Shown here: piece after piece, positions 12,996 through 25,920 of the stretch | How positions within the stretch are numbered: the stretch's first letter is position 1 | Layout of the letters: every line of letters starts with the position of its first letter | Origin: Allodiplogaster sudhausi | Taxonomy: Eukaryota > Nematoda > Chromadorea > Rhabditida > Diplogasteridae | NCBI GenBank assembly: GCA_945643635.1 | Contig: CALZFC010000081.1 | Coordinates: 2,501 to 66,500, forward strand | Direction: 5' to 3' | Length of the DNA: 64,000 nt | Notes under the pieces: generated by a model | Databases searched by the model: none | Seen by the model: the letters and a program-made list of their open reading frames with translations, nothing else | Told to the model about the DNA's origin: nothing | Translations under genes and position numbers: made by a program

Positions 12996-13740
12996 GCCTG
13001 CTAATAAGCAGGTAAATATTTCCGGGAAAAAAGAGCAAAATTATAAAAAAAAAATTACGATAATTATCAGAGCTGACCATGAGAAAATCACCGAACCACC
13101 AAAAACAAAAGAAATGAACCGGCTAAGGTCAAATCAGACCACTGAACGATGAGTACTCAGTCGACCTGACCGTGGCTGTGAAATTATTTTGAATTCCGCA
13201 TTGTGCACGTGAAAACATTTGTGAGTAATTGCACCGTGCACTTATTTTTTTATGTAACATGCACAGTGCTAAATAATTAATAGTTCAGAATCCATTATTG
13301 ATCTACTAGTGACCCTCATATTATAAATTCGCTGAATTATTAACTCACCGACAGTCTCTTTTCGCAACCTATCATTTATTGATTTCTTGTTTAACCTCTT
13401 AGTTGCGATAAGTGTTCACTGATCTTCTGCTCGGTCTATTTGAGAACCAAAATGGTTTCCAGCTCATTGAAGTTTTCAGTGGCTGTCGCGTTTGTTGTTT
13501 CTATGCCGAGTTTTGACTTATATTCACATCATACTCATTTAGATTGGTGCTCCGTTAAATTTCGACAATGTTGATAGAAGTAAGAATGCTTAGCAGTTCT
13601 TACATGCTTGCTTTTTGCTGTATTCTTTATCTCATAGGTGTTTTTGCTTCCTTTTCATGGTAAGTGAGCTTGTAGCCGGTGCTATTCTTAGAGATGGAAG
13701 AGTCAGCTGCGTAAGGAATGTCCAGAGGCAGCGGCTCCTG

Positions 13741-13776
<36 letters not shown>

Positions 13777-14021
13777 TCTCTGTCTCTCTCTCTCTCCTTC
13801 TCTGTCTCTCTCTCTCTTTGCCTGTCTCTCTCTCTCTCTCTCGTCATGCGCGACAACTCTGGCCGGAGTCTGTGGCAGGAGCCCCTCTGCTGGCCTCTGG
13901 CCGGCTCTTCTCTTTCTTCCCCATCCATCCATCGATTGCAATCCTTGGCTTGGCCGGCGCAGCTCCTCGGTTGCCATTGCAGGAGTCGAAGGATGGTGTG
14001 CTCTCTCTCTCTCTTTCTCTC

Positions 14022-14055
<34 letters not shown>

Positions 14056-14279
14056 TCTCTGTCTCTCTCTCTCTCCTTCTCTGTCTCTCTCTCTCTTTGC
14101 CTGTCTCTCTCTCTCTCTCTCGTCATGCGCGACAACTCTGGCCGGAGTCTGTGGCAGGAGCCCCTCTGCTGGCCTCTGGCCGGCTCTTCTCTTTCTTCCC
14201 CATCCATCCATCGATTGCAATCCTTGGCTTGGCCGGCGCAGCTCCTCGGTTGCCATTGCAGGAGTCGAAGGATGGTGTG

Positions 14280-14310
<31 letters not shown>
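13741..14310. repeat. Tandem duplication, about 279-bp unit
   Basis: Two almost identical copies sit head to tail. Each has a CT-rich block followed by a unique GC-rich segment that begins GTCATGCGCGACAACTC (13843 and 14122, an offset of 279 bp) and ends GAAGGATGGTGTGCTC. A third CT-rich block follows copy 2. The unique segment is open on both strands, but I found no splice-supported exon in it. Confidence 0.85.
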
Positions 14311-14337
<27 letters not shown>

Positions 14338-15112
14338 CTCTTCAACTCTCTCACTCGTTCACTCTGCCCTCTCTCTCCGTCTCTTTCCCACTTCCATGTT
14401 GCTCTTCGTCTTGAAATGCCAATCACTGTGCGTTCTTTGGTTCCGTAGCGTCGCGTTGTCTTTCAGTTGTGGCGCGTGTCGGTCATCACAATGTGATTTC
14501 TCCTTGATTGACTGTTTCCGTTGCCACATTTAACATGATTCTTCTTCCGTTTCTGTTGTGGTCTCTTGCGACTTCCTCTCTCCCATTCTTCTCTTTCACG
14601 CTAGGCTTGTTTATCACCCGCCTGGCTAATAGAATAGCGTACCGATGAGTCCGCGATGACCTTACTTACTTTCCTGTTATGAGGTTGGGTTCTGCTGTGT
14701 TGACATAACCCTCATACATTTGTCTCCGTTTGTGTCGATTCTGTTGCATATCCATCTCTTGCATTGCCCTGCTTTCTTCCCATTCCTATCAATATACTTT
14801 TCATTTATCGCGCCTCGTTTTCCCGCCACAGCTTAGGCTGATCGGCGTGCAATAGGAACTGCCCAGCAGCTTGTCACGGGCACCAGGCGCCCGCGTGGAA
14901 CAGCTGACTGCTTCTCTCTTCCATTCTCTCCTTATCTTCCCTCTCGCAATCTCGCTGTCTATCACTCCTCTTTCTCTTGTATGCCAGTATGAGCTCTCTT
15001 CCGCCCATGCACTATACTCCTTTCAAATCTTTCTCCGTTCCTCTGAAGCAGTCTAACTGTTTCCCGCCCTTTTCTCTTCCACCCTGTCTCAGCGGCCCTC
15101 CTCTCTCTCTCT

Positions 15113-15149
<37 letters not shown>

Positions 15150-15438
15150 CTCACTCACTCTCACTCACTCCACACGTGCCACCACGTGATTTAGCGCATT
15201 GGTCACCTTTTCGTCATAGTTGCCCTCTTTCTTGGATGACGATATTTCTGGCCTGACGATCTAAAAATTTTGAAATTCAGTACATGGCCTAGGTTTTTTT
15301 AAAGCTACCTTACGAGAAAGTCATTACCGTGGATATTTTTAATTCAGGGATATTGCTAACGAAATACTATTTTGACGAAAATTATCTCTTTATCTAATTT
15401 CTCTAATTATGGTTTCTTGCAGCTTTATCTATCCTGAG

Positions 15439-16436
15439 ATGGACTCTCCCGATCTCTCCCCGAACGAGCCGCCGGGTGCCACAACGGACAACCTCTTCTC
15501 TACTACTGCTGTGAGTTCTTTTTCATCAGCCAAATAAACAACCAGACGAATAAACTACTTGTTTGAAATCGTTTTGGACTCGACAAGTCTTTGACTAAAA
15601 GAGATAACGGGGGAGGTGCCAATGGTCTTAAAAGAGGGACAGGTATGTGGCGGACGCCTTGCGACTTATTTTTTTTTTTGGAAACGACAGTTAGATATTT
15701 TCGTTAAAGTTGGGTAGAGTGCAGCATTTTTGCAATTTCTTTAATTAATTCCTCTTTCTAAATCACGAAAAGCTGCATGCGTTATTATAAGAGTGTATTA
15801 TGAATCGGTAAGTATTTTGATGAGAAAATAATATAGATAAATTACACCTGTAAAAACACTGCTGAGCAAGGTCCGATGCATGGCTCCAGGTCGGAGGTAC
15901 AAAACCAAAAAATGCCCCTTTTTCGGTCAAAAATCACGGTTCAACGCGGCGCATGCACCGACCTTGTTCAGCATTGTGTAGAAATCGTACGAAATATTCA
16001 AGAGCGTTTAAATAGTTGCTCACATATTCTGTTTATCTAAGAGTTCTTCCTTTTATTTCATTTCCTCGTTCTGTGAGATAGCAAAGTGCTTAATGTTGCT
16101 TACAGACATCTGCAATGCACGACCTTTCATCGATTATCGTGCCTGGTGGAGGAGATCCCGCCAAGTCTGTGAGCAGTTCGCACGACTCTGAAGATTCTTC
16201 TGGATTCGAAAAGGTCTCGCAACCCAACCTTGGATTTCTTCTTTCATTTCACAGACAGATTTTTTCGCAGTGAATTAGCCTGCTTGAAGGTGGATGCAAC
16301 ATCTGATCTCCTGGCCGAGTACTCTACCAACTTTGCGAATCAAATGGCGCAGTCTGTCTTCAGCCAGCTGCCCACTGCTGACCAACTCATGAGTGGAGAT
16401 CTGCTCGGTCCTTTCGACGATCAACTCACTGACGAT
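15439..16436 (+). CDS. Upstream alternative exons, probably of the reticulon locus
   Basis: Three exons join in phase 0 with GT-AG introns: 15439-15510 (starts MDSPDLSPNEPPGATT), 16106-16213 (MHDLSSIIVPGGGDP, then SSSHDSEDSSGFEK) and 16290-16436 (VDATSDLLAEYSTNFA to GDLLGPFDDQLTDD). The product is acidic and Ser/Asp-rich, as long reticulon N-termini are. A TIR-bounded insertion follows at 16855-19700, so the next exon would lie beyond it. I could not find an exon whose phase fits directly; a separate gene is possible. Reading straight through exon 2 gives a stop, so splicing is required. Confidence 0.5.
15861..15972. repeat. Imperfect inverted repeat (hairpin)
   Basis: The arms are GCTGAGCAAGGTCCGATGCA and, on the other side, GCACCGACCTTGTTCAGC, separated by about 70 bp. 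It lies in the intron after the exon at 15439-15510. It may be a small MITE-like element. No coding capacity. Confidence 0.5.
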
Positions 16437-16854
16437 GTTTGTGTTCAATACTTTTTTGATTCAACTAGCAAATTCTGACAAAAGAATATCTGACTGAAAG
16501 GAGTCGAAGACATCGATCATGTCTTATTTTTGGTAGAATTGTGGCTAGAAGAGGAAAAGAGAGAGTGTGTAGGGAGGAGTTTGTTGTGGTGTGTAAGCAA
16601 CCTCTGAGAGTCGCATGTCATGTGAAGGCTGCAGCGGTCCCCGCTGTTGCTGCCAATTGTCTTTTTGTCCTCTTTGCCTCTGTCTCTCCCCTGTTCGCAT
16701 CTTTCTCTTCTCCTATTTCATACCCTTCATCTTTCATCTTTTCTCCATACCACGTTAATGCGATAATATTGAAGAACTATTCTCTATCCTGTTTATTTAA
16801 TGAAGAGAGCCAAGATCGGCTTATCGTTACCTTGTGTTTCATTTTCTTTCCCTT

Positions 16855-19700
16855 CTCAGGTAAAAAGCGAATGGCAAATAAATGGTTCAGTAATGGCCAG
16901 TAATTACCGTACAAACACGGTAGTTTACTGATACGCGACTCAGCAATAATGCACCAATAGTGAACCATTAAACCAATTTCTCGGCATTAACCTTTCAATA
17001 CAATAGCTTTAACACGCATATACTGCAAGTTTAACTGGCACTTCCCACAGCATTTTTGAGCCATTAAATGGAGTACTGTAGGGTGGAGTGAACCACACTA
17101 AAAATATATTTTTCTGCGATTTAATTATTGCGTTCCATTTCTCTGCCATTCTCGGGAAAAATCGGAGCAACTGCTACGCACTTCAAAAGCAACTGCTTAG
17201 CAGTTCAAATCGCACACCTACCCCACCACTTAAGGACTTCTATTCCGCGTATTTTTTACTGCTATGCATCTTTTCAAGTGCGTAGCAGCTGCTAAATGAG
17301 AACGAAGCCTAATCTAAGAGGATGCGAAGCAGCAGCAATTCGCCTGCTAAAAGGCATACTGTATACTACGAGTGATGACACCAAAAATATTTTCTTCCTT
17401 TTCAACTGCTAAAACGATTACTGTAGCGCTCCCACCGAATTTGGAGAAGAAAAAATCACGGCATACAGTGCAAAAAGGGAGTGGATGGGGGAGTTAAAAC
17501 ATACAGGAAGAATAAACAAACATTAAGGAAAAAGCTCGTTCTTAGAGGAAAATAACAAAATAACAAGTACACGTGATGAGCAAGCGAAAGGATGCGCGAG
17601 ATCAATAAGATATGCGTGATCCTGATAAATGTCACTCGTCGAATAAAATAGTGAGAAAGGTCACAAAGAAACATAAAACTAAGCCATCAAATCAACATCA
17701 ATTAGCAGTCATACGAACTGGCACTCATCAAATTAACATGAAAGTTATACAAATGGTCAGGTATGCTCACTCCTCTTCCGCGCAGTTTCCGCATAGTGAA
17801 ACAGAAGTTATCGTCCCTCGAATCCGTTTCTTCACCGCTTGGTGCGCTTCCTTACAACGGTCGCCATTTAGCAGGAAATACCGATCAATTCCTGAAAAGA
17901 TATAAATAGGATCAGTGATAGTGCAGTCAAAAACATAGTAACAGAGGAATTCGCTTAGTATTTTTTTTAAGTTTGCAAACCTTTCTTCGATATCCCCTCA
18001 TCGAAAAGGAAGGAGGTCGTCAGCAACTCATCATTCGTCAACGAGCTGACGACTGAGTGTAGATCGTCTAAACAAATACACAAATTATAGATTTAGACAA
18101 GAACAGCATAAATGAATGAACCCGAAATGGATGAAGGAGCTGTCGCCAATAAATGATGTACTTGCAGGTCGATAGTATCTAAAGAAAACCAGTTGTACTT
18201 CTCACATCAGCTAAAAACATACCGTTATTAGAAGAGCGCAATGACTCGTCCTCTCCTGAAGAACTCGCGTCTTCGAAGTCATGAGGTGTCAGCTGTCCAG
18301 GATCATCAAGCAACCGCTCATCTCAAGGACGATAAATACGGTACGAATAGTTTGCTTAACCTTGAAATCACAAGTCGGAAACAAACCAACACCGAACCTG
18401 TATCATTGTTGGACACTGCACTATCGACATTTGACTGCTGAGTTGCTCGCGTCGCAGTAGCTCGCATTAGCGGAAGAGCACGCCTGCGACGTATGAAACT
18501 GGAGAACCTGTAACAAACAAGAGTCATATCCCACAACCGGCATTAGAAAATGAGACCGAATTCAACCAACATTTTTTGCGAGTAAGACTCGACAATTCCA
18601 CTGCACTCAGTCTTGTAACATCAAAACAAATTGCTGAAATAAAGATTATTTAAGTCTGGTTTATAGGCAAGGTAACACTTAACACGCAAGAATTACATTT
18701 AAAAAGTAGCCAAAGTCTGAACATATGGTTCAACAGCTGATTGAAACTCTAGGTCAAATGTTAAATTTTCACCGTTTCTTTCATTGTTCAGTAATGATAA
18801 TCGCTTTGAGAATATTAAGCATTCAAATATTAGCAGCGAAGTAGTACTAAGCTATGCAACAGCTTAGCAGTTCAAAAGTCGTTCGTTTGAGAACGACTAC
18901 CCCACCACTTTAGCACTGCTATTTGAAATTTTCGCTGCTAAATGACAACTTCGCTTCTTTTTCGCTGCGAAGCAGTTGCTCCGATTTTTCCCGAGTTAAA
19001 TGGCGTACTGTTGTTTGCTGTGAACCACACCAAAAATATTCCTGGGCCTTTTATTCCTCAAATAGTGAACAAATACTAGTATGGAAGCTTTAACAACCTC
19101 AAGGACATTCTAAAAAATGGGAAATGAGCGGGGATTCTAGTCTTAATATGGAATTAAAAGACAGGTTAATTACTCGTAGGTAAACTCGAACATTAATTCA
19201 GTGGTTGTCCGTTTTTAAAGACAACGTGAAATCCGAGCTCCGCGATGGCCATCATCATCGAGCTCCAGCCCGTCTTCTACTTCCTCATCATCGACATCAA
19301 CGTCATCAATAGACGACACTGGAATTACAACAAATACAACACGAAAACCCTCACTCTTACAGCCTGAAATCAACAAACGACATTAAACAACAGCAGTAAC
19401 CATTCAATCAAGGTTGTTCGACTTTCAAGTCTTCAGCTCAAGTCAAGATAGCAGTGCATTTTAATACACATTTAATATCCCGCCAATGAATATGATTACA
19501 GAATGCTGATATTCCAGCCAAGACTATTCAAATTTATAATGGCCAATAAATGCCCAAATAATGGCCAGTTAATGGCACAAATCAACTAGTTTACTGATAC
19601 TCGTCCTACCATTAACGAACCATTTCCGTGAAATATTAGCAATTTTGCACCAGTTGCACCATTACCGCGCGGGGAATTGGCCATTCGCTTTTTACCTGAG
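16855..19700. mobile_element. TIR-bounded 2.85-kb element carrying an antisense spliced gene
   Basis: The left end CTCAGGTAAAAAGCGAATGG at 16855 is repeated in reverse complement at the right end, 19681-19700. Subterminal modules also recur near both ends: AATGGCCAGT and AGTTTACTGATA near 16890/16925 and 19562/19592 in direct orientation. A pair GGGAAAAATCGGAGCAACTG (about 17154) and its inverse (about 18975) lies further in, close to a TGAACCACAC block at 17089 and 19020. No transposase is recognisable, so if mobile it is non-autonomous. It lies between candidate reticulon-locus exons. The flanking bases allow at most a short target duplication (TT). Confidence 0.6.
17767..18507 (-). CDS. 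Spliced gene of unknown function inside the TIR element
   Basis: Four exons join with matching phases and GT-AG introns: 18398-18507 (SFIRRRRALPLMRATATRA), 18223-18321 (ERLLDDPGQLTPHDFED, then SSSGEDESLRSSNN), 17981-18067 (DLHSVVSSLTNDELLTT) and 17767-17891 (GIDRYFLLNGDRCKEAHQAV to SLCGNCAEEE, stop). An acidic block at about 19220-19330 (SSIDDVDVDDEEVEDGLE) is a likely upstream exon, but its phase does not join directly to the first of these, so an exon is missing. The N-terminus and start are not found. The product is an acidic, Ser-rich protein with a basic patch and a short Cys-containing tail. I do not recognise it. It is transcribed against the surrounding reticulon locus. Confidence 0.6.
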
Positions 19701-20954
19701 TTGTCTCCATATAATTTTCCGTATTCCCTCTCGTGTGGAAACAATGTTTTGCAACCCGCTGCTGGTCCCTATTTTCTCCCCTTCTGCCCTCTTTCTAACT
19801 CGTCGACAAATGAGGGTGAACTAATTTATTTCTGTTTGGAGTAAACCTTGGCATTTATTGATTCTCTCCTCTTCGTGCTGCCTCTTGACTTCTTCTGCAG
19901 AAAGTGTACGATGTACAATATGACTTTTAATTTAACTCCTCTTGGAGTATTTCCTCTTCTTAAGCCCAGCTTTTTGATTGGGATTGGCTATCTTTTCCGA
20001 ATAACAATAAGTGAATTGTTTACATCCATTTTAATTATTATCTTCTCCATCCCTTAAAGCAGTGTCATTTTAAAGACCCTCACATAGCCAGCAGATGCAA
20101 GAAGCATGACTTTCTCGAGTGACGAATCGCTTTGCTCTTTGTTCCTCCATCTTGCCCTTGTTTCTTTTGTTTGAGGATGTTGATAAGATAGGAAAGGTTA
20201 TGTAGATTGACGAAGAAATGAACGTAACTTAGAGCAAGCGGAGAGGAATGAGGACTGGCTTTCCCAGCTTGCGTTCTGTTCTTGCTTGTTCCCATCCTAC
20301 GGCAATCAATGACTTCCGAGAGGCATGCCGTGCTAAGACTTCTCTTTTACCCGTTCGGTTCACTTAGAGATCTAATGGATTCCTCTCCTTCCTCTATTCT
20401 TGTTGGGATCTTTCTCGTCTCTGCTTTGTATTTCTTGGTTTCATTTTCTGATCTTTCCAATATTCGTTATCCCTTCCCCAGTCCTTATGCTGAAATAACT
20501 CCTTGCTTTTGGTGCCTTTTTCGTTCTCGCTTATTATGCTGTTCCTTGTACCACCAATTCATATTTCTACTCCTTTTCTCTTGAAGTAGGTTTTTTACTT
20601 GTAAATCTTGTCTGTTTACTCAAATGTAACCGTCTTAAGCATAGTTTTGAATGACCACAATTCGCGCTGTTTTTCGTTTCCCTGGGCTTTGTTATTCGTC
20701 TCTTTTCCGCTGCCACTTCCGCCTTCATTTCCTTCTCTACATTCTGAAATCAAAATAGATGATGTTAAATGTAGCATTGCATAGACTGGTTGAGGGGATC
20801 ATGCATATGACTCTTCTTTGCGTGGTTGACACGGCGTGGGTCGACTCTTCGCTTTGTTTGTCTCGGTCGTAAGCGGAAGAGAAGAAAGCTAAGAATGTCT
20901 TTGTGCTTGTGCTGAGCAGATCTGAGTCCATCCACCCAATCTGTGATTGTCTAG
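19701..20954. other. Intron or spacer without a recognised feature
   Basis: AT- and T-rich sequence with scattered short open frames. I see no motif, repeat or exon I can support between the right end of the TIR element and the Ser/Arg-rich exon at 20955. Confidence 0.5.
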
Positions 20955-21279
20955 TGTGTCATGCACCGCCTTTGGCCCCGCTTATCAGGCACCGTTCAAG
21001 CCCCAGGCTAAGGAGTTCAGTCTTGTCTCCTCTGGCACTCTCCCAATGCGTTTCCCTCTGCGTCGCTCAGCTTCTCGTGGTTCAGTGCCAGTCGAGTCTG
21101 CAGCTTCCGCGAGTGAAGCGGAAGAGTACGCGTCGCCCTCTCCACGTACTGGCCGGGACCGTTTCTACGAGCGGAGAGGTCTTGGAAGGAAGCGAGCGCA
21201 GTCTCTGTCTGCACTCTCCATTGCCTCTGCAGAGAGCGTGGAGAGCACAACTTCCGTGCTGAGCCGAGCTCCCCCCGCG
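20955..21279 (+). CDS. Ser/Arg-rich exon, possible reticulon-locus N-terminal exon
   Basis: An open exon is preceded by a plausible acceptor (TGATTGTCTAG) and followed by GCG|GTCTGAG. It encodes CTAFGPAYQAPFKPQ, PLRRSASRGSVPVESAA, GRDRFYERRGLGRKRA and SLSALSIASAESVESTT. Composition and third-position GC match the neighbouring exons. No domain is recognised; it looks like a disordered, phosphorylatable N-terminal segment. It enters in phase 2, which does not fit the exon at 16290-16436, so a linking exon or a separate start is missing. Confidence 0.45.
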
Positions 21280-22737
21280 GTCTGAGCTCTTCTTTGCTTC
21301 TTTCCTCTCTTCTGTTAATCCTCCTCTCTTCGCTTTTCTGTGTTCGTTTCGATGAACGGTCCTTGGTAATGGCGTAATAACTACACGACTAGCACTTCCC
21401 ATTCGAGATGCATCAAAGTGGTGTGGTTGTGACTGTTGTTGTTGAGTGAGTGGAGTCGATTCCAGGCCGAGAGCAGCTTCGAGGTTCTTCTGGCAAGCGA
21501 CATCCAAACACTCGACCGGAACCCCGCGGATATCGACGAGCCAGTCAGTTGATTCTCTGGAAGAAGACCCGCTTGGCTGCATGCCGTGTTGTTCTTGTGC
21601 ACAGTCAACGTTAGCTGGAATGGGAACACTCACTTGGTCGAGTGTAGCCGGGGTGGTTGTGCCTCACTCGTGTTTATGATTAAAAGATATTTCATGGGAT
21701 ATTTTTCTATAAAATTCCAGCGCACTTTTCATATATACTCGAGTCAATAGGTACATTTTGAGAAAAGGCAAACTTCGAAAAGAATCTGCTAACCCTTTTG
21801 AGTTTAAAGGAGGTATCCGGGGAATAATTAATCTATGTTTTGTTCTATGTGGATAAGTTCGTCTTGGCGTAAAACGTACATCGAGAAAGTTTGAGCGATT
21901 TTCTTCCATTACATTCTGAGTAATAGTAATGTGAAAACTGGCGGGTAGAGAATTAGCTACGGTAGGTCAGAGCCGCCCTTCTAGTTCACATGCTCTCTCG
22001 ACCGAGCGACAGGCAACTTTTTGAGCGCGCGCATTCAAACTCATGCCTTAGCGCTACTGTATAATTATTCGCCGGATACTTCCTTTAAGAGAACGTGCCA
22101 CTTCACTTGTAAACACCCATTTGTTTTTTATGGAGGGAACGAGACGCGAAAAGAGTTCACGGTTAATTCTGTGCTCTGCGCATGCATGCGCGAAGGCGAC
22201 AGAAAAAAGGGGCACGACTATCTTAGGGATGTTTCGAGTCCGCAGATTGGGCAGAGAGCGAAAGAGAGAGGGAGAGATAACGGAGTATTTGGGATTTGGA
22301 TAGAACTAGAGAGGGCGGATGTGAACATAACATTGGAAAGGAGTAGGCAGCAACTGTTAGGGAGTCCTTCACTTCTCACTAGAGCAGAATGCTTAGTGGC
22401 GGCTCTTATAATATTTGCAGCTGTGAGGTAATAATGCTGAACTTGCGTTCCACACTCTTTCTTAACTTGACTGCATTCGTTCCCATTGTAAAGTTGTTTA
22501 CTCTTTCTTGGCCTTCCTTCTGCCTTCCGCTAAACCATCGCTTTCTGCATGTCCAACTGTTTCTCTTCTCTCTCTATTTGGCCGTTTTAGAAGGCTTCTT
22601 TATTATTTATGTTTAAAGAACACAAGAATGTAATTTTTCCCTTTCTATTCTTCTTGAAATAAAAGTTTTATTTTAAACGTTCTCTCACTTTGGAAATACG
22701 TGCCCACCTATTTGTTCCTCTTCTCTCTCTCTCTCTC

Positions 22738-22783
<46 letters not shown>

Positions 22784-23021
22784 GTTTCTCGTTCTCCTTC
22801 TCTCCTTTCTCACTGTTTTCGCTCTCTCTCTCTCTCTCGCTCACTCTCTCTCTTTCTCTTTCGGCCCATTTTGAATGAGTCAGTGAACTCGGTGACTGCA
22901 ACATATTTCGTCAGCAGGTTGTTTATAACACGTAGCCTTTGATTCCGCCTGGCCATCTCCAATTGTTCTGCATTGCTGACTCTTCTACTGCTTAGTAATA
23001 GTGAAGCGATTGCAGAGATCC
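21280..23021. other. Intron/spacer between N-terminal exons
   Basis: No supported exon. It contains a CT-rich block at 22725-22865 and unremarkable AT-rich sequence. Confidence 0.5.
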
Positions 23022-24506
23022 ATGGATATGTCTTCATCTTCTCCTCACGACGATGTCCTCGAGAAGTCCTACGGAGACGACCTCCTCGGTGGGCTCACTC
23101 AGAATCTCCCACCAGCTGCCCGTATGTCTTCTTTTTAACATTAAGGAAAGTACTTTACCTAACATATATTCTCTATCTTTCACTTTTCAGACATCTCACT
23201 CGTATTCTAGTCTATGCTTTCCATAATTCAAGATTTAAACGGTTAAAAATACCGGGTTATTTGAAGCATTTATGCTGATTCTTCGCCTGTCTTGTGAGGG
23301 GTCGTTAAGTGGTAGATAATGAGACAAAACTAGAGAGGGAGAAAGAGGGAAGAAACTGAAAGAAAGAACGGTTCAGCGGGACATTTTCACCCTGTTTGCC
23401 TGCAGAAGAAGCTGCGAAGAAAGTAGATGTTCTGGCTCCTACTGATGCTGCGTGGGAGGCGCCTAAGGAGGAGAGCGTTCCAGAGAAACCCAAGGACCTT
23501 CTCGGTCTTGGCGATACTGCAGAACAGGTACATTTCCCCGCCGGAAGAGCTGACATTGAGGAACCCTAAGAAAATCAAAGGAAGAAAGTACGCTGCTGTT
23601 ATCATCACTTATAATTCTTCAGGTGAAGAAAGATCTGGACGACTTCCTCGGAGCGGAAGTGCCCATTTCACCAAGGAAGGAAGAAAAGAAGGATGACGAA
23701 TTCCTTTCTTCTCCTGGAGCTGATTCTGGTTTATTTTAATAGAGAACGAAATGTGGGAGTAATCGAAATAAGCGTTCGGTGTTAAGAATCGGCTAAGGTC
23801 TCTCTGAACATTTCTTTTATAAAGCGGACTGTAACGGTAGTTTAAAGGTAGAATTGGTTTGAAGGGCGCGACACGGTTGGAAAGTTGATTGGAGAAGGCT
23901 CCGACGACGAAGAAAAGCCAGCCTTCGGTAGGCAAACACCGGAAGAGACGACCTTCGAACGACAGGGGCCTCTGACCATTCCCACCCACATTGCTGAGGT
24001 ACGCAGAATCTTCCTTATTCATGTCCATTCTACTCCTCTTGCAGCATCCGGAGGAACCAGAAGATGTTGAGATTCCGCACAGCTTCCCTGCACATCAGTT
24101 AGTCGTTCACTTTCAGTGGAGAAGCATGGAATGACTATTGATGTGTTGAGTGGATTCGAAAGGGAGCCTCGGCCACCGACTCCGCCAAAGGACATCTCCG
24201 AGGAGGACGTGAAGCCAAGCACCGTCCATCTTGGCCATAGTTACTTGCCATCTCTTCTCTTCTTTCCAAGGTGTTTATCCTCTAGGCAGCGACACTCCTC
24301 GTCACGATCCCACTCGTGGAATTCTCAAGAACGCGCATCCAGAGAGGGCCGGCCGCTGCTGCTATTTCAACCTCAACAACATCAATCCACAACGTTCGTT
24401 CATTCGTTACAGGCTTCATTATGGCAACTGTCTCATCATTTTCACAAGCCTTCTGATACTTATCATGATAGGAGTTGTTGTCGTTTCCCTCATTTTTCAC
24501 TGCTAA
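23022..24506 (+). CDS. Long-isoform 5' exons of the reticulon locus, with an alternative membrane-tail terminus
   Basis: Exon 23022-23121 starts MDMSSSSPHDDVLEKS right after an acceptor-like TTGCAG, as at a trans-spliced start. It joins 23406-23527 (DVLAPTDAAWEAPKEES) and 23623-23728 (DLDDFLGAEVPISPRKEEK) in perfect phase. The last ends in phase 1, exactly what the first reticulon-domain exon at 29340 needs. It also fits exon 23898-23998 (SDDEEKPAFGRQTPEETT), followed by blocks at 24045 (HPEEPED), about 24130-24225 (EPRPPTPPKDISEED) and 24272-24506. The last ends with a membrane helix (IIFTSLLILIMIGVVVVSL) and a stop. So this start may feed two products: a long reticulon and a tail-anchored protein. 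The joins after 23998 are uncertain; 24225/24272 would need a GC donor and a 37-bp intron. Confidence 0.55.
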
Positions 24507-25518
24507 GGCGCGCACTCTGTCTTGGTTAATGCGGCAGCCTCCTTATCGATGTCTCTCTGGTTTCTTTCCGTTGTCTCCGACGCAGCTAACAATAAGAGGG
24601 GCCAGTCATGCTAGGGAAAGAAAGAGAGAAGAAGGAAGGATGGAGTAGTATTGCGAAAGAGATGAGAGAAGACTATTATTGTTGGTGGTTATAGATTGGG
24701 TCGACGTATACATCCAGTAATAGGTCTCAGAAATGAGAGAAGGGGAGGCATGGCGAGAGTGTGCAAAGGGTAGAGAAATGTGGAAATGAGAGAGATGAAG
24801 AACGACTCGAGGGAGCAACGGCTCAAGGCTCACGCAACCGAGTAATTGGGATGCAAAGCATGATCAGAAATAGGAGTGGACGTCGGCACTATAAATAATT
24901 GATTTTGGAGAAGAAATAGATGAACGCGCGTTAAAAATTCATGTTTCGTGTCCATACCTTGCCGTATTAATATTCAATAAGGTCAAACTATGGTTTATGG
25001 ATCAAGTGCCCTGAATACAAATGTAAGAAAACAAACTGCATTTTTGGGATGAATTATGGAATAATGAATAAAATTAGTTTGCCTTGGTAACCAGATGACG
25101 TTGGTTATTAGAGACCATCGGTCTGATCCTTTGTTTTTGTTGATTGTTTAGGCATACATATTTTCGGCGACTCAGTTGTGTCTCTCTGTAAATTGACGAG
25201 GCAGAGTGACTTTGTACTGGATGTGAATGGCGACGTTTCCATCTCTCTCCGTCGTCCCTGATTGAGGGAAGTGCACTGGCAAGAGCAGCCTTCTCTTCTC
25301 GCCAGTCTTCTCTGCCGCGCAGTCGATAGTTGGTTGGATGGCGAGCTCGTGAGATGGAGGGTCTCGTGAGAGAAGAGGGAGTACAGAATGCAAGAGATGC
25401 AGAGAGACTTGCCTTCTCCCTTCCTGGCGTGTTGCCAGCTATTCCAAGCAGCTCCTACCACCCACTGGCTATCGACTGCCTCCACTGGCTATTACGAGGC
25501 CATGGAAGAGTGGCCATG

Positions 25519-25563
<45 letters not shown>

Positions 25564-25920
25564 CTCTCTCTCTCTCCCCTCTTGTCTGTTTCCCCTCTCA
25601 AGCTTAGTCATAGATGGCATTCTGGTCAGCTGACCTCAGGCGCTCCTTTTTACTACTCTATATATTTGTGCCGTGGTGTGGACATCGGAATCGCTTCTCT
25701 CACGAGATGCCACGATGCATTTCCGGACCACTGAAGAGAGAGGATGTCACGTGTGATGGAGCGGGAGGGAGCCCCACTCGATCTCTCCTTTTCCCAGACT
25801 CCCTCTCCCTCCTCTTCCTTGCCACCCTGTCGTTTGTTTCCGTGTTTTCTCATGTTTCCTGGATATCTGTGTGCGTGTTCCCGAGAAAGTTCTTGGCCGC
25901 ATTGATTGGATCTGCAGAGC
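24507..25920. other. Intron/spacer without a supported gene
   Basis: A (CT)n run lies at 25520-25580. I see no exon with matching splice sites and family similarity. The open frames are short or low complexity. Confidence 0.5.

Noticed and set aside
13615..14533. Long plus-strand frames over the 279-bp tandem duplication, looking like a duplicated exon
   Set aside because: All three plus frames and a minus frame stay open, the flanks are pure CT, and no acceptor or donor pair fits; a duplicated microsatellite segment explains it.
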